A stretch of 64,000 nt of DNA from Aphis gossypii (taxonomy: Eukaryota > Arthropoda > Insecta > Hemiptera > Aphididae), in NCBI RefSeq assembly GCF_020184175.1, contig NC_065532.1, positions 2,604,001-2,668,000 on the forward strand. The letters run 5' to 3'. Below are positions 25,601 to 37,200 of this stretch, piece by piece. Under the pieces are notes generated by a model, which made no database searches, was not told the origin of the DNA, and saw nothing but the letters and a program-made list of their open reading frames with translations. A program made the position numbers and the translations under genes. Every line of letters starts with the position of its first letter. Position 1 is the stretch's first letter.

Positions 25601-27272
25601 ATATGATTTAATTATCACGGAAAATAATACACCATCTACTGAAATTCAACAAATTCTAGATCAAATTTCATTAGATGTAGTTGGAATATTATGTATACAC
25701 TCAGAGGAGATAATTGTAATATCCGATACTATTGATGTTTATATAGATACAAATAGTAACAATAAAAATGTCCCAGCAGTAGTATATAAACCTGGTTTTA
25801 ATGAATACACAGGTCAAAATCCCAAAGGCACTCCATCACCGAATAGTTCAGGAAACCCAACATACCCGAACGGTTCAGGAAACCCAACATCACCGAATGG
25901 TTCAGGGAACCCAACATCACCGAATGGTTCAGGGAACCCAACATCACCGAATGGTTCAGGGAACCCAACATCACCAAATGGTTCAGGTACCCCAACATAC
26001 CCGAACGATTCAGGTACCCCAACATACCCGAACGGTTCAGGAAACCCAACATCACCGAATGGTTCAGGGAACCCAACATCACCGAATGGTTCAGGGAACC
26101 CAACATCACCGAATGGTTCAGGGAACCCAACATCACCGAATGGTTCAGGGAACCCAACATCACCAAATGGTTCAGGTACCCCAACATACCCGAACGGTTC
26201 AGGTACCCCAACATACCCGAACGGTTCAGGAAACCCAACATCACCGAATGGTTCAGGGAACCCAACATCACCGAATGGTTCAGGGAACCCAACATCACCG
26301 AATGGTTCAGGAAACCCAACATACCCAGGATCTACAACATATCCAGGAAGTAATTATGAAGATATAGATTATTCTTTTATAACATCTGGTATACAAGTAA
26401 CACAATCTATAGAGAATTTCCAACTTTCTATTGAGTGCAAAGTAGAAAAAAGTTTAACTTACGTTCAGGAAAAAGAACAAAACGAGTACACGAAAGTAGT
26501 AATACAATCATTGAAAATTAGTCAACAAATTTATCAGTGTAATGTAGAATATTTAAAAAGTGTAGTTTCAGATTCAATACAATTTATATCCAAGGAAATA
26601 ACTACTGATAGTGACGAATCTATATTTGCATTTATTATACTATACAAAGATACACAAGAAAAATTAGCAATATTATCTTCGACGATGGAAATTCCATTAA
26701 AGAGAACTGTTTATTCGGTAGACACGACCGAATATCTCAATGTGTCTCAAACTGTTGATTACGGGGATTATATACAAAGCTTTTATGCATATTTTGAAGT
26801 ATGTTATGAAGAAGTTTACAATAATCAAAATGATGCTGAATTATTTCTAAAGAATAGTATGACACAATTTAATGCAATATATGAAAAGGTTGTCGAAGCA
26901 GTTCAAAGCGCACCGGATGATGCTTACAAAACATTTTTATTAAGCTATTTACAAAAAACATTAACTGTGTATACAAAAACCTCCGATTATTTTAAAGAAC
27001 AAATTGTTCAAGCAAAGGATATTGTTTCTAAAGGTGGAGATATAAGCAAATGTGCACTTTTTCAAGAAATAAGACAACGGTCGGAAACTGTTATTGTAAT
27101 TTACTCTGCCGTTTTAATAAAGTGTTACCAATATGCCAAGGATAGTAAAATTGTTACAATAAACAACTCTGAATTTGACGTTATCACTATACAGACACAA
27201 GTAGTTAGTAGTTATACCGAAATCACTAAAACTTCTTCAACAAAAACATTTGAAATAGAAATTTCAACATGA
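22630..27272 (+). CDS. predicted secreted protein with central 9-residue repeat array (three exons)
   Basis: Exons 22630-22671, 24068-24724 and 24816-27272 join in phase 0 (donors gtaaga and gttagt, both acceptors AG) to give about 1,051 residues. Exon 1 alone encodes a 14-residue hydrophobic signal (MQLLCILIFIGVAQ). The mature part starts at a cysteine and holds about 20 cysteines outside the repeats, in helix-rich segments before (about 15-560) and after (about 755-1051) the array. Residues 579-740 are eighteen tandem units of the type GNPTSPNGS. I do not recognise a named domain. Secretion, scattered cysteines and a Pro/Ser/Thr/Asn repeat core are features I would expect of an aphid salivary gel or sheath protein; that is a hypothesis, not an identification. 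Motifs resembling 'F-E-x-C' followed by long helices occur around 25025 and 26795, hinting at internal duplication. Poly-A signal candidate aataaa at 27370. No frameshift seen. Confidence 0.85.
22672..24067 (+). other. intron 1 of the 9-residue-repeat gene
   Basis: From 'gtaaga' to 'aatttttag', AT-rich, with an AT microsatellite near 23334-23362. It separates the signal-peptide exon from the body in phase 0. Nothing else recognised. Confidence 0.8.
25851..26336 (+). repeat. 27-bp coding minisatellite, 18 units
   Basis: Units of 27 bp encode G-[NT]-P-T-[SY]-P-N-[GD]-S. In order: one NPTYP unit, four NPTSP, two TPTYP, five NPTSP, two TPTYP, three NPTSP, one NPTYP. The repeated 'two TPTYP then several NPTSP' block is a higher-order unit. 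Seventeen units contain an N-G-S or N-D-S sequon; the last does not. Both strands are open across the array because of its composition, but only the plus strand is part of the spliced gene. Confidence 0.95.
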
Positions 27273-27810
27273 GAATTTTAACTAGTTACTGAGATTTGAA
27301 AAATTAGCAGTTTAAACTTGCATTATAAATTATATTATAGAAATATATCATTATAAACATTTTAAAGGAAATAAAGTATACTTAAGAATTTATTTTCGGA
27401 TTAATTGAAAAAAAAGTTGTGTCTTAAATAACAACGCAATAAATATTAGTAAAATTTTACATGTATTTGACATATATTTGTTTAGGTGTACAAAGTAAAG
27501 CCGAATTATAGTCATTGTTTTAAAAAATATTATTAATATACCTATCCTTGTATCCTTCTACGAATCTAAAAAAGAATAGTTTAATTACTTTATATACTGT
27601 TGGTAATGATTTTGTTGTTATTATTGTTTTACAAAATATATAGTTTAATTACATCATCAAGGATTATCTTAGGTATTTGTCCTTGAATTAATTAAAAAAA
27701 GTAGCATAAAGTAACATTAGTTTTTTATGATAGTTTAAAATGAGTTTTTTTGACGTTCTTTAAATTCACAAAAATTTGTAAATTGTCTTAAAATGAATAT
27801 CATTTTAAAT
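27273..27810. other. 3' flank, nothing further recognised
   Basis: Contains the 3' untranslated region of the preceding gene (poly-A signal candidate at 27370) and AT-rich DNA without coding potential. Confidence 0.6.
27370..27375 (+). terminator. candidate poly-A signal
   Basis: aataaa about 98 bases after the stop codon at 27272, the first canonical hexamer downstream. Confidence 0.5.
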
Positions 27811-28570
27811 TCAGAGTAGAACAAAGAATATAATGTTTGTATTATGTTGCGTTTTTTTTTGTGGAAGAGTAAACAATAAGTTGTTGATAAATTGCTTCGA
27901 TTTTCAAAAATGGAGGTGGTTTTTTGATATAAAATTGAATATAGTCTGTACTTAACTTAAAATAATCGGGAAAAACAAAACTTTAACAATATTAAAAAAA
28001 CTGGGGATTTTTACATAAATTTATTTTTGACAAAATCAATTTTGTTCTTTTTATGTAAATCAAAAAACGAATAATCGTAAGTTCTTGAAATTTTCACTGA
28101 ATATTTATATTATAGTTTTTTATTTACAATAGAATTATCAAAATATTTTGATTATTTTCAAGCTATTTATAGTCATAAGACATTTTCAAATTTTTTAGTT
28201 TAGTTTTTTGTAAATGACGATTAAAAATTAAGTGTTTGGTGGAAATGCTTAAAAACTCAATACAAAGCTTTTACACATTGTTAATTTTTAAATTAAAAAA
28301 AAAAAAATTGAAAATGTAGTTCCAATATTTCATTATAAGTCCATTACGTCAGAATTCCGATAAAAATCGTGAAAATTAGTAAATTATTTTCTAATTGGAA
28401 TTCATAAAATTCTTCGTGTTTTTTACCTAAGATTAAAAAATGTTATACAAGGTTCTTTATTAGTTTTTTAATTTATTAATGAAAAAATTCAACTAGAAAG
28501 TGATATTGATTTTTTATGCGTATTTCAATTTCAAATGTTTATAGCATTTGATATATTTTATTTTTTTATA
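27811..28570 (+). repeat. dispersed repeat, copy D (diverged)
   Basis: Opens with 'ttcagagtagaacaaagaat', a diverged form of the family edge, followed by a T-rich tract, 'caaaaatggaggtggttttt' (compare 'caatgggggtggtttccga' at 59182) and the same run of AAATTTT-rich segments as copies A and C. More diverged than A to C. Confidence 0.65.
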
Positions 28571-28639
28571 CATAGTATTTTTCATTTACTCTGTTTCACA
28601 AGGAAAAATAAGAATAATTAATGATCATCAATGATAATT

Positions 28640-30132
28640 TGGTTTTCCCAAAATCACATCACCAGTGATTGGAAAGTTCGATAGAATCACATGAAATTCA
28701 CTTTCAGAAATTTGGTTTTCGTTTGTAACAGATAACTTGGTGAATTCCATTGTTTACTATTACTTCATTCATACCTTGTAGCATATACATTTTTGCGTCT
28801 GATACTTAAACGTCGCCGTAAAGAACATTTAGTTTAATTAAGTTTAGATCGGCTCCGGTGTCTACGAGTAGTTTAGCCGATCCTGATGTGCATTTTGGAA
28901 TTTCATATATAGCGTGATTATCAATTAATTTGATTTTGAATGGCAAGGTTCTTGCAGGTCGAGGGCTATAGTTTTAAACGCATTGACTGATTGGTTGCTC
29001 AATCCACTCGGTCTTGGTTCGTTTCTCGAAGATCCTTGTTGTCCATTGAATTTATGTGTATTTGCATTATTTCTTTTGTAACACTCTTCATTCGAGTGAC
29101 CAGTTTTCTTCCAATATGTACACGTTATTTTTTTTATTATTATTATTTGAATGTTGTGAATTGCAAAGGCTAGTATCTAAGTTGATTTTTTCAGATTTGC
29201 ATTTATTTGTGAAATGATTATTCTTTTGACAGATACTGCAAAATTATTGATTTTATTTTAAGTAACGCCTTTAGGAGTATCTCTTGATGCCTCGTATACT
29301 TTTTGTTCTTCTATACTAGTTTTTATGGGCGTATGTAAGGGTAGTGGTGTTCAAATACCTCCCAAAATTAAAGATAAAACAATTTTAAAATACATATTGT
29401 GAATTAAATTTAATGTATATCTAGACCAAAACCCCCTCTGAAAATATTTCCTACCTACGCCCATGCTAGCTGTCATTGCATCTTCCAGGGTTTCGAAATG
29501 TCTCAATTTTATCACTGTTCTCAAATGAGGCAACAATCCTTTTACATATGTTGTCAAAGTGATTTCTTTTATATAAGTCTGGGTATAGGGTATAACCTTA
29601 CCAGTCTTTTATTTTTCAATTTTGTGTTATTGCGAATGCCTTTCACTTAACTTTGTATGGATTGCTTGTAACAATACTGGTTTTATTGAGGAGTCTGCAT
29701 TTAACATTACAAATTCGCATGCGTCAAAAAAAGGATAAACATCAGTGGAATTTATATCATTGAAAGCAAGTACCAGTTTAATGGCTGTTTCTAAAGATAG
29801 TTTTGTATCATTCGTTTTATTTTTGTAGCAATGAAGCCTTTTACCTCAATTAATTTCGAATTAAATTTACTATCAGAATTATTCGAATATTTTGGTGAAT
29901 TAAAATCACCTGATTGATTCAAAAGTAACGAAGTTTCACTGCATAAAAATGATTGTAACTCTATACTTCTAGATCACTTGTGGGATAATGTTGTTCGGCG
30001 AGTTTGTGACCTAGTATTAGGATCAGTACATTCTAAAATGTCAGAAATATTTGATTTGGGAGTTTTGTAATTTTGTATATTAATTGGTGTATCTGTGTTG
30101 TTATTTTCTTTACTACTTTGTTAATTAGACAT
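28640..30132 (-). pseudogene. Ty3/gypsy-like gag and protease remnant
   Basis: Reading leftwards from an ATG at 30132-30130, whose fourth codon is already a stop (TAA, 30123-30121 region). A gag-like region follows, with 'LVLAFNDINSTDVYPFFDA' (about 29795-29740) and 'TYVKGLLPHLRTVIKL' (about 29553-29506). A CX2CX4HX4C zinc knuckle 'CSICQKNNHFTNKC' lies at 29240-29199. A second knuckle at 29122-29081 has its second cysteine replaced by tryptophan and is in another frame. An aspartic protease core 'LLVDTGAD' lies at about 28873-28850, and a protease-end-like 'VILGKPN' near 28660. No reverse transcriptase follows: the remnant stops near 28640 against the dispersed repeat. Several stops and frameshifts make it inactive. 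Confidence 0.75.
29325..29464. mobile_element. 140-bp MITE-like insertion in the gag remnant
   Basis: Bounded by 'atgggcgtatgtaagg' and the inverted 'cctacctacgcccat' (nine outer bases perfect, about 13 of 15 overall). It interrupts gag-like coding sequence: similarity ends after the 'LEDAMTAS' segment and resumes after it at 'TSIEEQKVYEAS'. I could not define a target duplication. Confidence 0.6.
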
Positions 30133-30271
30133 GCATTAATTTTATATTTGTGTCATTACTCTTAATAATTTAAATGTATAATAGTAAAGAAAAAAAAATA
30201 ACAATAATTATGAACGACTAAATACACAGTTGTTTTGTTTTATACCTATATTAATATATCAGTAGATTATA

Positions 30272-32836
30272 ATTTATTTTATTTTATTTTTATTTGTTAT
30301 ACGGGCTTTGCCCTTTTTGACATTACAGTGTATATTTTATATGATGATGAAATTTTACAATAAGACAAAACTAAATTAAATATATACAGCTTACATTAAT
30401 ATGAGATACAATTATCTGATGACAATAAAAACTTAAACATTAAAACAAAAAACTTTAATTTAAATTTGTATATTAAAAATTTAGCAATTCGTCGAAGGAA
30501 GGTTCTGCATTGGCAGACGACATTAGGCGTCTTAAAGGCTCATTAGCCATATAGTTAGTGGTGGCGTGCGGGACATAGAAGAGGGCCTTTGAGCGGGATG
30601 GACGGGATGGAACTTTAATGGAGATTTGCGAGAGAAGGACTGGAGAATCTATATTATTATTTAAAAGACCCGCTAGGAATTTAAGACCTGCGACACGGCG
30701 ACGTTCGGCTAAGGATGCCAAACCTAGATGAATAGCAACCGGTGTATAGTTATGAGGTGCACAAGGTATCTTAAGGATATGACTAGCATAGCGTAGGAAC
30801 CGGCGCTGAACACGCTCAATTTGCCTTGCATTGTCTGCAGTATGAGGGTCCCATATTACGGTCCCATATTCTAAAATGGGGCGCACAAGCGCACAGAAAA
30901 GTGTTTTTAATGACGATTCAAGCCGAAATCCTTTATTAATCGGATGACTAGACCAAGGGTTTTTAAAGCTTTACAACACACGTACTCGATGTGAGCAGTT
31001 GGGTCAAGATTGCAGCTTAGCTTGAAACCAAGATCCATGACATAGTCCATAGTACGAGTAATAGCTATATTATTGATGAAGTATGGGGACATTATAGGAG
31101 AACGTGATCTAGTGAAGGTCATAATTTTGCATTTATCGAGATTAAGTGCTAAACCTAAAGTGTTGATCCAATTTGAGAATCGATCTAGGTCGGATTGAAG
31201 TTTTGTACAATCATCTGGCGTGGTTACACGCAGATATAATTTGATGTCATCAGCAAAACACAGAAATTGACAGTGATGTAGCACACGATGGAGGTTGTTT
31301 ATAAATAATGAAAACAATATTGGCGACAGATGACTCCCTTGAGGGACACCCGATGAAGCCAAGAACAGATTAGACTTAACATCAAAGACTTTAACCCATT
31401 GATACCTGTTACTAACAAAGGATCTTAGCCAAGACAGAAGAGGTTCGCCAAAACCTGATTCTTTGAGAATATGAATAAGTACATTATGGTTGACCGAATC
31501 GAAAGCTTTTTGAAAATCAATGTAGATTACATCTACTTGAGTTCGTTGTTGAAAAGAGTCGAAAACATAGTTATTGAAAACAAGATTGCATGTGGTAGTA
31601 GACCGTCTTGGGCGAAAGCCATGCTGTTCCTCGGCTAGGATAGAATTAACGGTTGGTTGAATGGCGTTTAAGACTATGTGTTCAAACATTTTTGAAATAT
31701 GCGATTGGATGGAAATAGGTCGATAATTGGAAACAACGGAGGGGCTACCAGATTTAGGAATAGGGGTTACAGAACTGAATTTGAACATGGAAGGAAAAAC
31801 GCCTTCATCAAGCGACCTTCTAAACAGAAGCCATAGTGGATAAGCAATAATAGTTCTTAATTCATATAAAAAGTGACCTGAGAGGCCATCTGGGCCAATT
31901 GACCACACATTTTCCAACGAAGATAGGCCATGCGATACATCTTCTACGCTAAACGTAGCATTATTGGGTAGATCATATGTAGAAATATCTATTTTTTTGG
32001 CATCAAAATCTACTCGTTTAGTAGAGTAAACTGAGGAAAAGTAGTCAGAAAAGAGATTGGCGGTCTCTTGTTCATTACTAGAAGTGAATTCGTTGTATGA
32101 CACTTCCTTGGGAATACAAATCTTAGCACGGTTGTTCCTAACAAATTTCCAGAAATCATTAGGCTTAGTCCTAAGGGCTGTTTCAGTACGGAGTATAAAG
32201 TTTCGGTAACATATTTTTGTTTCATATTTAAGTTTAGCCCTGAGGAGAGAGAATTCTCTATAATCATTAATGCTTAAAGAAGACTTATAGTTAATATGAG
32301 CCTTTTTTTTCAAAAATAATATACTTTTAAGATTTTTGGTAAACCAGGGTGGGTATGTTGATTCATTAAAAGAGACTTGGGGAACGTGATCAAGGATTGA
32401 TTTATGCAATGCGTCGTATAAAACATTTACTGCTGAGTCAAGGTCGTATTGAGAAAGTGTTGAAGACCAGTTAAATGTAGACACAAAGGAACGGATATTC
32501 CCATAATCGCCTTTGCGGAAATTGTAGAACCTGCGGCTCTGTTTACAGCTTGGTACCGGGAGACTAAATGGAAGTAAAATATTTAAAGCTGGGTGATATT
32601 TATCTATAGGAACTAGCGGGTCAAGCGATTTTTCAACGATTAAATCTTTATCATTGCAAAAAACTAGGTCTAGAATCGAATTGGTTGAGTTATAAATATT
32701 ATTTTTTTGAAAGAATCCGTTTGTTGTAAAAGATTCGGGAATACATGGGGCACGGGCAAGTGAAGAATATGAGTATACAATACCATAATCATCATTGTCC
32801 CACTTTGTTTCAGGAATAACATTAGAAGGAATAATA
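30272..32836 (-). mobile_element. 5'-truncated jockey/CR1-like LINE in the leader of the gypsy-like remnant
   Basis: The 3' end is marked by a T/A-rich simple tail (about 30272-30296, TTTTA-type units on the plus strand). Coding sequence fills the rest back to about 32836, where the protein frame meets AT-rich DNA. It lies between the gag start (30132) and the primer-binding-site-like sequence (about 33510-33525) of the LTR element, and so entered its leader. No certain target duplication seen; ends are approximate. Confidence 0.7.
30473..32836 (-). pseudogene. endonuclease end and reverse transcriptase of the jockey/CR1-like LINE
   Basis: The frame is open from about 32836 and includes the end of an APE-type endonuclease ('ILDLVFCNDKD' near 32680-32650). 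The RT domain has 'NYRPISIQS', 'EEQHGFRPRRSTTTCNL', 'VIYIDFQKAFDSVNH', 'GVPQGSHLSPILFSLF' and catalytic 'CFADDIKLYL'. A frameshift near 30920 ends this frame at 30907. The C-terminal part continues in another frame ('RPILEYGTVIWDPHTADN', about 30880) to a stop at 30473. The N-terminal endonuclease and any first ORF are lost. Apart from the one frameshift the coding sequence is clean, so the insertion is fairly young. Confidence 0.85.
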
Positions 32837-33525
32837 TTAAAAATTATTTATTAATAATAATAGTGTACCTATGCAGTATAAAATGTTTATATACATATAT
32901 ATATTATATAGAAATTAGAAATATTAGTATACTCACAGAGTCATCGTGTTTACCGATAACGTTGATTGCATGTTTATTGACTTCTTTGATTGGTCCTTTA
33001 TTGAATGTTTCTCGTTGTCGTCACCTTCGTATAGTCTTATAATTCCTTTTGAAATTCTACGCTTCGAAACCGGTAAGCGCGGAGACCACAATAGTGGGTT
33101 TTCTTTTTCTTTTATGTAGTCTATGTATATTGTATATTGTATAGTGTATAAATTCAGTAGTGTGATAACCAAAAATTTTATTTAAAATACTAATTAAAAA
33201 TAAAATGCCGTTATTGTATTGCTTATTGAATTTTACGTAGGTTGCTTGAGCGATATCAACTCGTTAAATCTAGTTAGGTATTGTGTTATGTGTATAAGTG
33301 ATAAAATGTGTGGATTATAGTACAATGTCCTCACTCGAATTATAAATTCCTCCATGATTTCACTTTTAATTTTTTTATATAGGTATAATATTATTATAAT
33401 TTATTATATTGTGTCTTCGCCAGAATTAGAAAAATTCTTCCGTGATAAACACTTGTAATTTTAATATTTATCTATCCATTTGGAGTCTTCGAAAGAAGAT
33501 GAAACGGCTACCACTGTCACCAAAT

Positions 33526-34260
33526 TGTTAGGAGTTCGTCTGTTGAGTTCTTTTACCGTTTTCCTCTACTGAATGATCATTCATATATAATGAAAAACAT
33601 CAACTCAGTCATTAAAATAACTACTTGATATTAATTCACACTGTTTATTAAACATTAAATTATTACAATACTACTTTTATAAATTATATCTTGTTAGGTA
33701 ATACATTTAGTTACTACACTGATCTACTTAAGCTGTAGGAGTTGGTTGTAGACTGACTTAACGACAAGACGTATGAACAGTCGTGAGCACCGTCTTGTCC
33801 CTTATCGGAACTCGTCACCTAGGCATATAGTATAATATACGTTGGTGATGGTAGAATTTATATAAGACTAAACAATAGAGGTCGGTAGATAACAATAATA
33901 TATAAACAAATTAATTAATTTTATCTTATTGCCTACTAAAAGAAAAATAAATAACCAATAGCAATAATTTAATAAAATATCATAAGACATATTTGACAGA
34001 CCGTCTCCGCTCAGAATTGTTCTGAGTTAATACATTTACAATAATTTATTAATGATTTAAAATTTAATTTAATGTTAATCACATTAAAGCACCACGAAAC
34101 AAAAAAAATGTCTGGCTTAAATAATAGATAATAAGTCAATATTAACAGCGGTACTAACATATTTTGTTTACGTCGATTCGTTGAGGCGCTAGAGCCCAAG
34201 AGAGATAGCCGCATGACATCACAAGATCACACGGAACAACGACGGCTGCTTTTAATTTTA
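33526..34260 (-). mobile_element. LTR-like terminus of the gypsy-like element with adjacent PBS-like sequence
   Basis: On the minus strand a segment ending '...ctcctaaca' at 33526 is followed after two bases by 'ttggtgacagtggtagccg' (about 33523-33505). LTRs end in CA, and insect gypsy-group elements have a TGG-starting primer-binding site next to them. The leader to gag (30132) follows, allowing for the LINE. The far LTR end is not determined; 34260 is a guess. No partner LTR is visible in the window. A fragment of the dispersed-family edge motif ('ctccgctcagaattg') lies at 34005-34019. Confidence 0.4.
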
Positions 34261-37200
34261 TACAGGAATTAAGGACGAGGTTTAGGTTATCTTTATTTTT
34301 GTTAAAATTAAAAATAAAAATTTTATAAATTTAAAGTATTCAATAGGTACCTACCTACTGTTCAATATAATTGGGAAAGATTAAAATAAAAATACGAACA
34401 ATTGTTAAAATTTTAAAATTATTATTAAAATAATTGTTTGGTACATTTGATTATTTTAATTTACAATTTTACGGTACTTAAATAAGATATTTCATTAACT
34501 TGTTACTTATTATAATGTTTTGGTTTTTAGGAAAAAAGCTTAAAAGTCAAATTTTTTGGAAAAACGTTTTGTCACGGAAAATATGCTGTAATGTTCTCTA
34601 TTTTTTTCTTATATAAATCGTATGTTTTATATTGATATTATAAAATAAATGAGATATAAATGAAGAAATATATAATACAAACAATTTTTTTACCAATTTC
34701 GATAAAAATTAATTGAGGATATTTAAATATTTTAGCTATTTACCCTAAATTAAAATGTAAACCATTGATATAGATGGATTATAACACATACCTAGGTAGC
34801 CAAATATTAGTACTTAGTTATTAACGTAAATTAATTATTTTTTATTACCTACATACAATTTTATTTTAACAAATGTATTTTCTTTTATTTAGTTAAAATT
34901 ATGATATAAACAACATTTTAAGCATGTTGTTGTATAATGTATATGATTTAGTGCAATGCTTACAGCGTTATCGTTTTGATACTACATAAGTAGTTATTTT
35001 ACTGCTTGTACTAATTGGTTATACCGAACATCATTTACCGGTCGTTGAGCAAATAGTCTTTTTTTATTGGATGGTGATGGTGTCTTAGAATGTCTTTTAA
35101 AGAAGGTTTTATTTTTCTAGAAAAGAGTAAGCTATAAGGAATATCTATTTTTAATTTTAAAAGACTCATAAATAAAAAAAAATAATAATTATTGGTAAAA
35201 TAAATTGATGATTAATAAATTTATCATCAGATTTCCACGTAATGATAATAAATACGATATCATTCATATTCGCCTAATGATAACTTTTTGAGTCATACGA
35301 TTATCGACTTTGTAATAATCGCACACATAAACTTAATTATATTTTTATACTTTTTTTTTGATAGATAAACAACTAATTGAAACAAAACTATTTTTTTTTA
35401 TGCAGAATTAAAATTACTTACTTACTGCAAAATGTGATCAAATATTTTAAATCTAGGACGCTGGGTGCTTTCAATAAGAAGTGAAGAGAAATTATTTTTT
35501 GGAGGGAAAATTGAATTTATTATATACTTTATAACAGTGATGCCAGTAATAAAAATACATATTACTTTATTTAATTATGCAACTCACATTGATCCATGGT
35601 TGCTATAGAAAATCACATACATTGTTATATATCATTATGTATATAATCTTATTGTATGACTAATGCTTGTATAGAATCAAAAAAAATATTATAAATAGAT
35701 TTTGATGATTCAATAAGGAAAGTTAATACAGTATAGATGGAAACAGTTTTCTGGGTTAGCTTAGACGCTATTAATACTATTAAAATCAATAACTACATAC
35801 CTATTGATTTATTTCTGATTGTAATTATTGATTATATCATGCAAAAAAGTGACTCATTACTATCCTCCGCAGGTGGTTTGAAAATTTTGATTTTATTTAT
35901 CCTCTAGCAACGCCGGTAATACAACAGCTAGTACATTTATAAATGTATATGTAGTTCAAAATGGTATTCAAAATATTCAGTATCTAAGTATAACACAAAA
36001 TGCAGAACTTTAAGGATTGTAGAGATGAGTTTATCAAAAAAATATGGTAGGTACTTACTTAATATGTACTTACTGACCTAAATAATACGAGTATGTTACA
36101 TAATTATTTTATATACCAACATTAGTAAAAAATCCATGTACCATTTACTTATCGCTATTAATTTTTCACTAATCATAAAATGTATGAACTTGAAATTTGG
36201 AATAATAGTTCCTCAATTTACTATATATGCAATAAGAAGGGATTTTAAAAAAAATATAGTATTTTAAAGATGGGCTTATATAAAAATGTTGTGAATTTCA
36301 TCATTTTAAATGCTAATTTCTTATTTATATAATTAATTTAATATTAGCTACAGAATATTATGTAGTTGCATTTAATTCTGTTCAAAAAAATAGTTTTTAA
36401 TTTGTATTGTCTGATCTTATTCATGAAAGATTAATTTTATTTTAAGATTCTTTTATAAAAATATATTTTAGATGGGGACTGATAATCATTGATCAAGTAA
36501 AAATATATATTTTTAACTATCTTTATTTATGATAATGATAATTATCATTCAGTAATAAATTAATAACTACTAATCAAATATTGTTAATTTTTTAATTCAA
36601 TAAACAAGTTGTTAAAATATGATTTGTATATAATTTTATTTTTATTCTTTCTTATTTATTGTGTAAATAATATTAGACATTTGTTCAAGAATATCTCTAG
36701 TTTATAATAATTTTCATGAATTTTTTTTTATTTTTCAGTGTTTCATTAGTATGTTTACTATAATGTATCAACTATCAATAAATTATATTGAGTTTATTTC
36801 GTTAAAAAAAAAAAATAATATTAATAAAGAAGTTTTGATGAAGTATAAGTATATTAAGTATATTACATAATAGATTTACTGTTATAATTTAGTAGTTATT
36901 ATTTTATTCAACTAAACACTGACTAAGGGTTTATTATTAATGCCAATATAGTTTAAAGGTGCTGAAGCGTATCACGTTTTAAGGAGAAATATTTAGGTAA
37001 TTCATACGGCATTTATAATATTTGGACTGTGTGCCAGTGTCGATCGCGAGTATAAATGAATATTACTGTGCGTAATATGTTATTCTTTTTTACGTCATAG
37101 ATTCGTGGAAAATGAAATATATTTTTATTTGCATAACCAAAACCCTACTAAATTTGGTAGAAAAGTTTGTTTGAAATTTCGAAAAATTTTTTGAATTTAT

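Noticed and set aside
25798..26322. Open frames on the minus strand and in a second plus frame across the 27-bp repeats
   Set aside because: The unit length is a multiple of three, so any frame free of stops in one unit stays open throughout; the plus-strand spliced gene explains the region.
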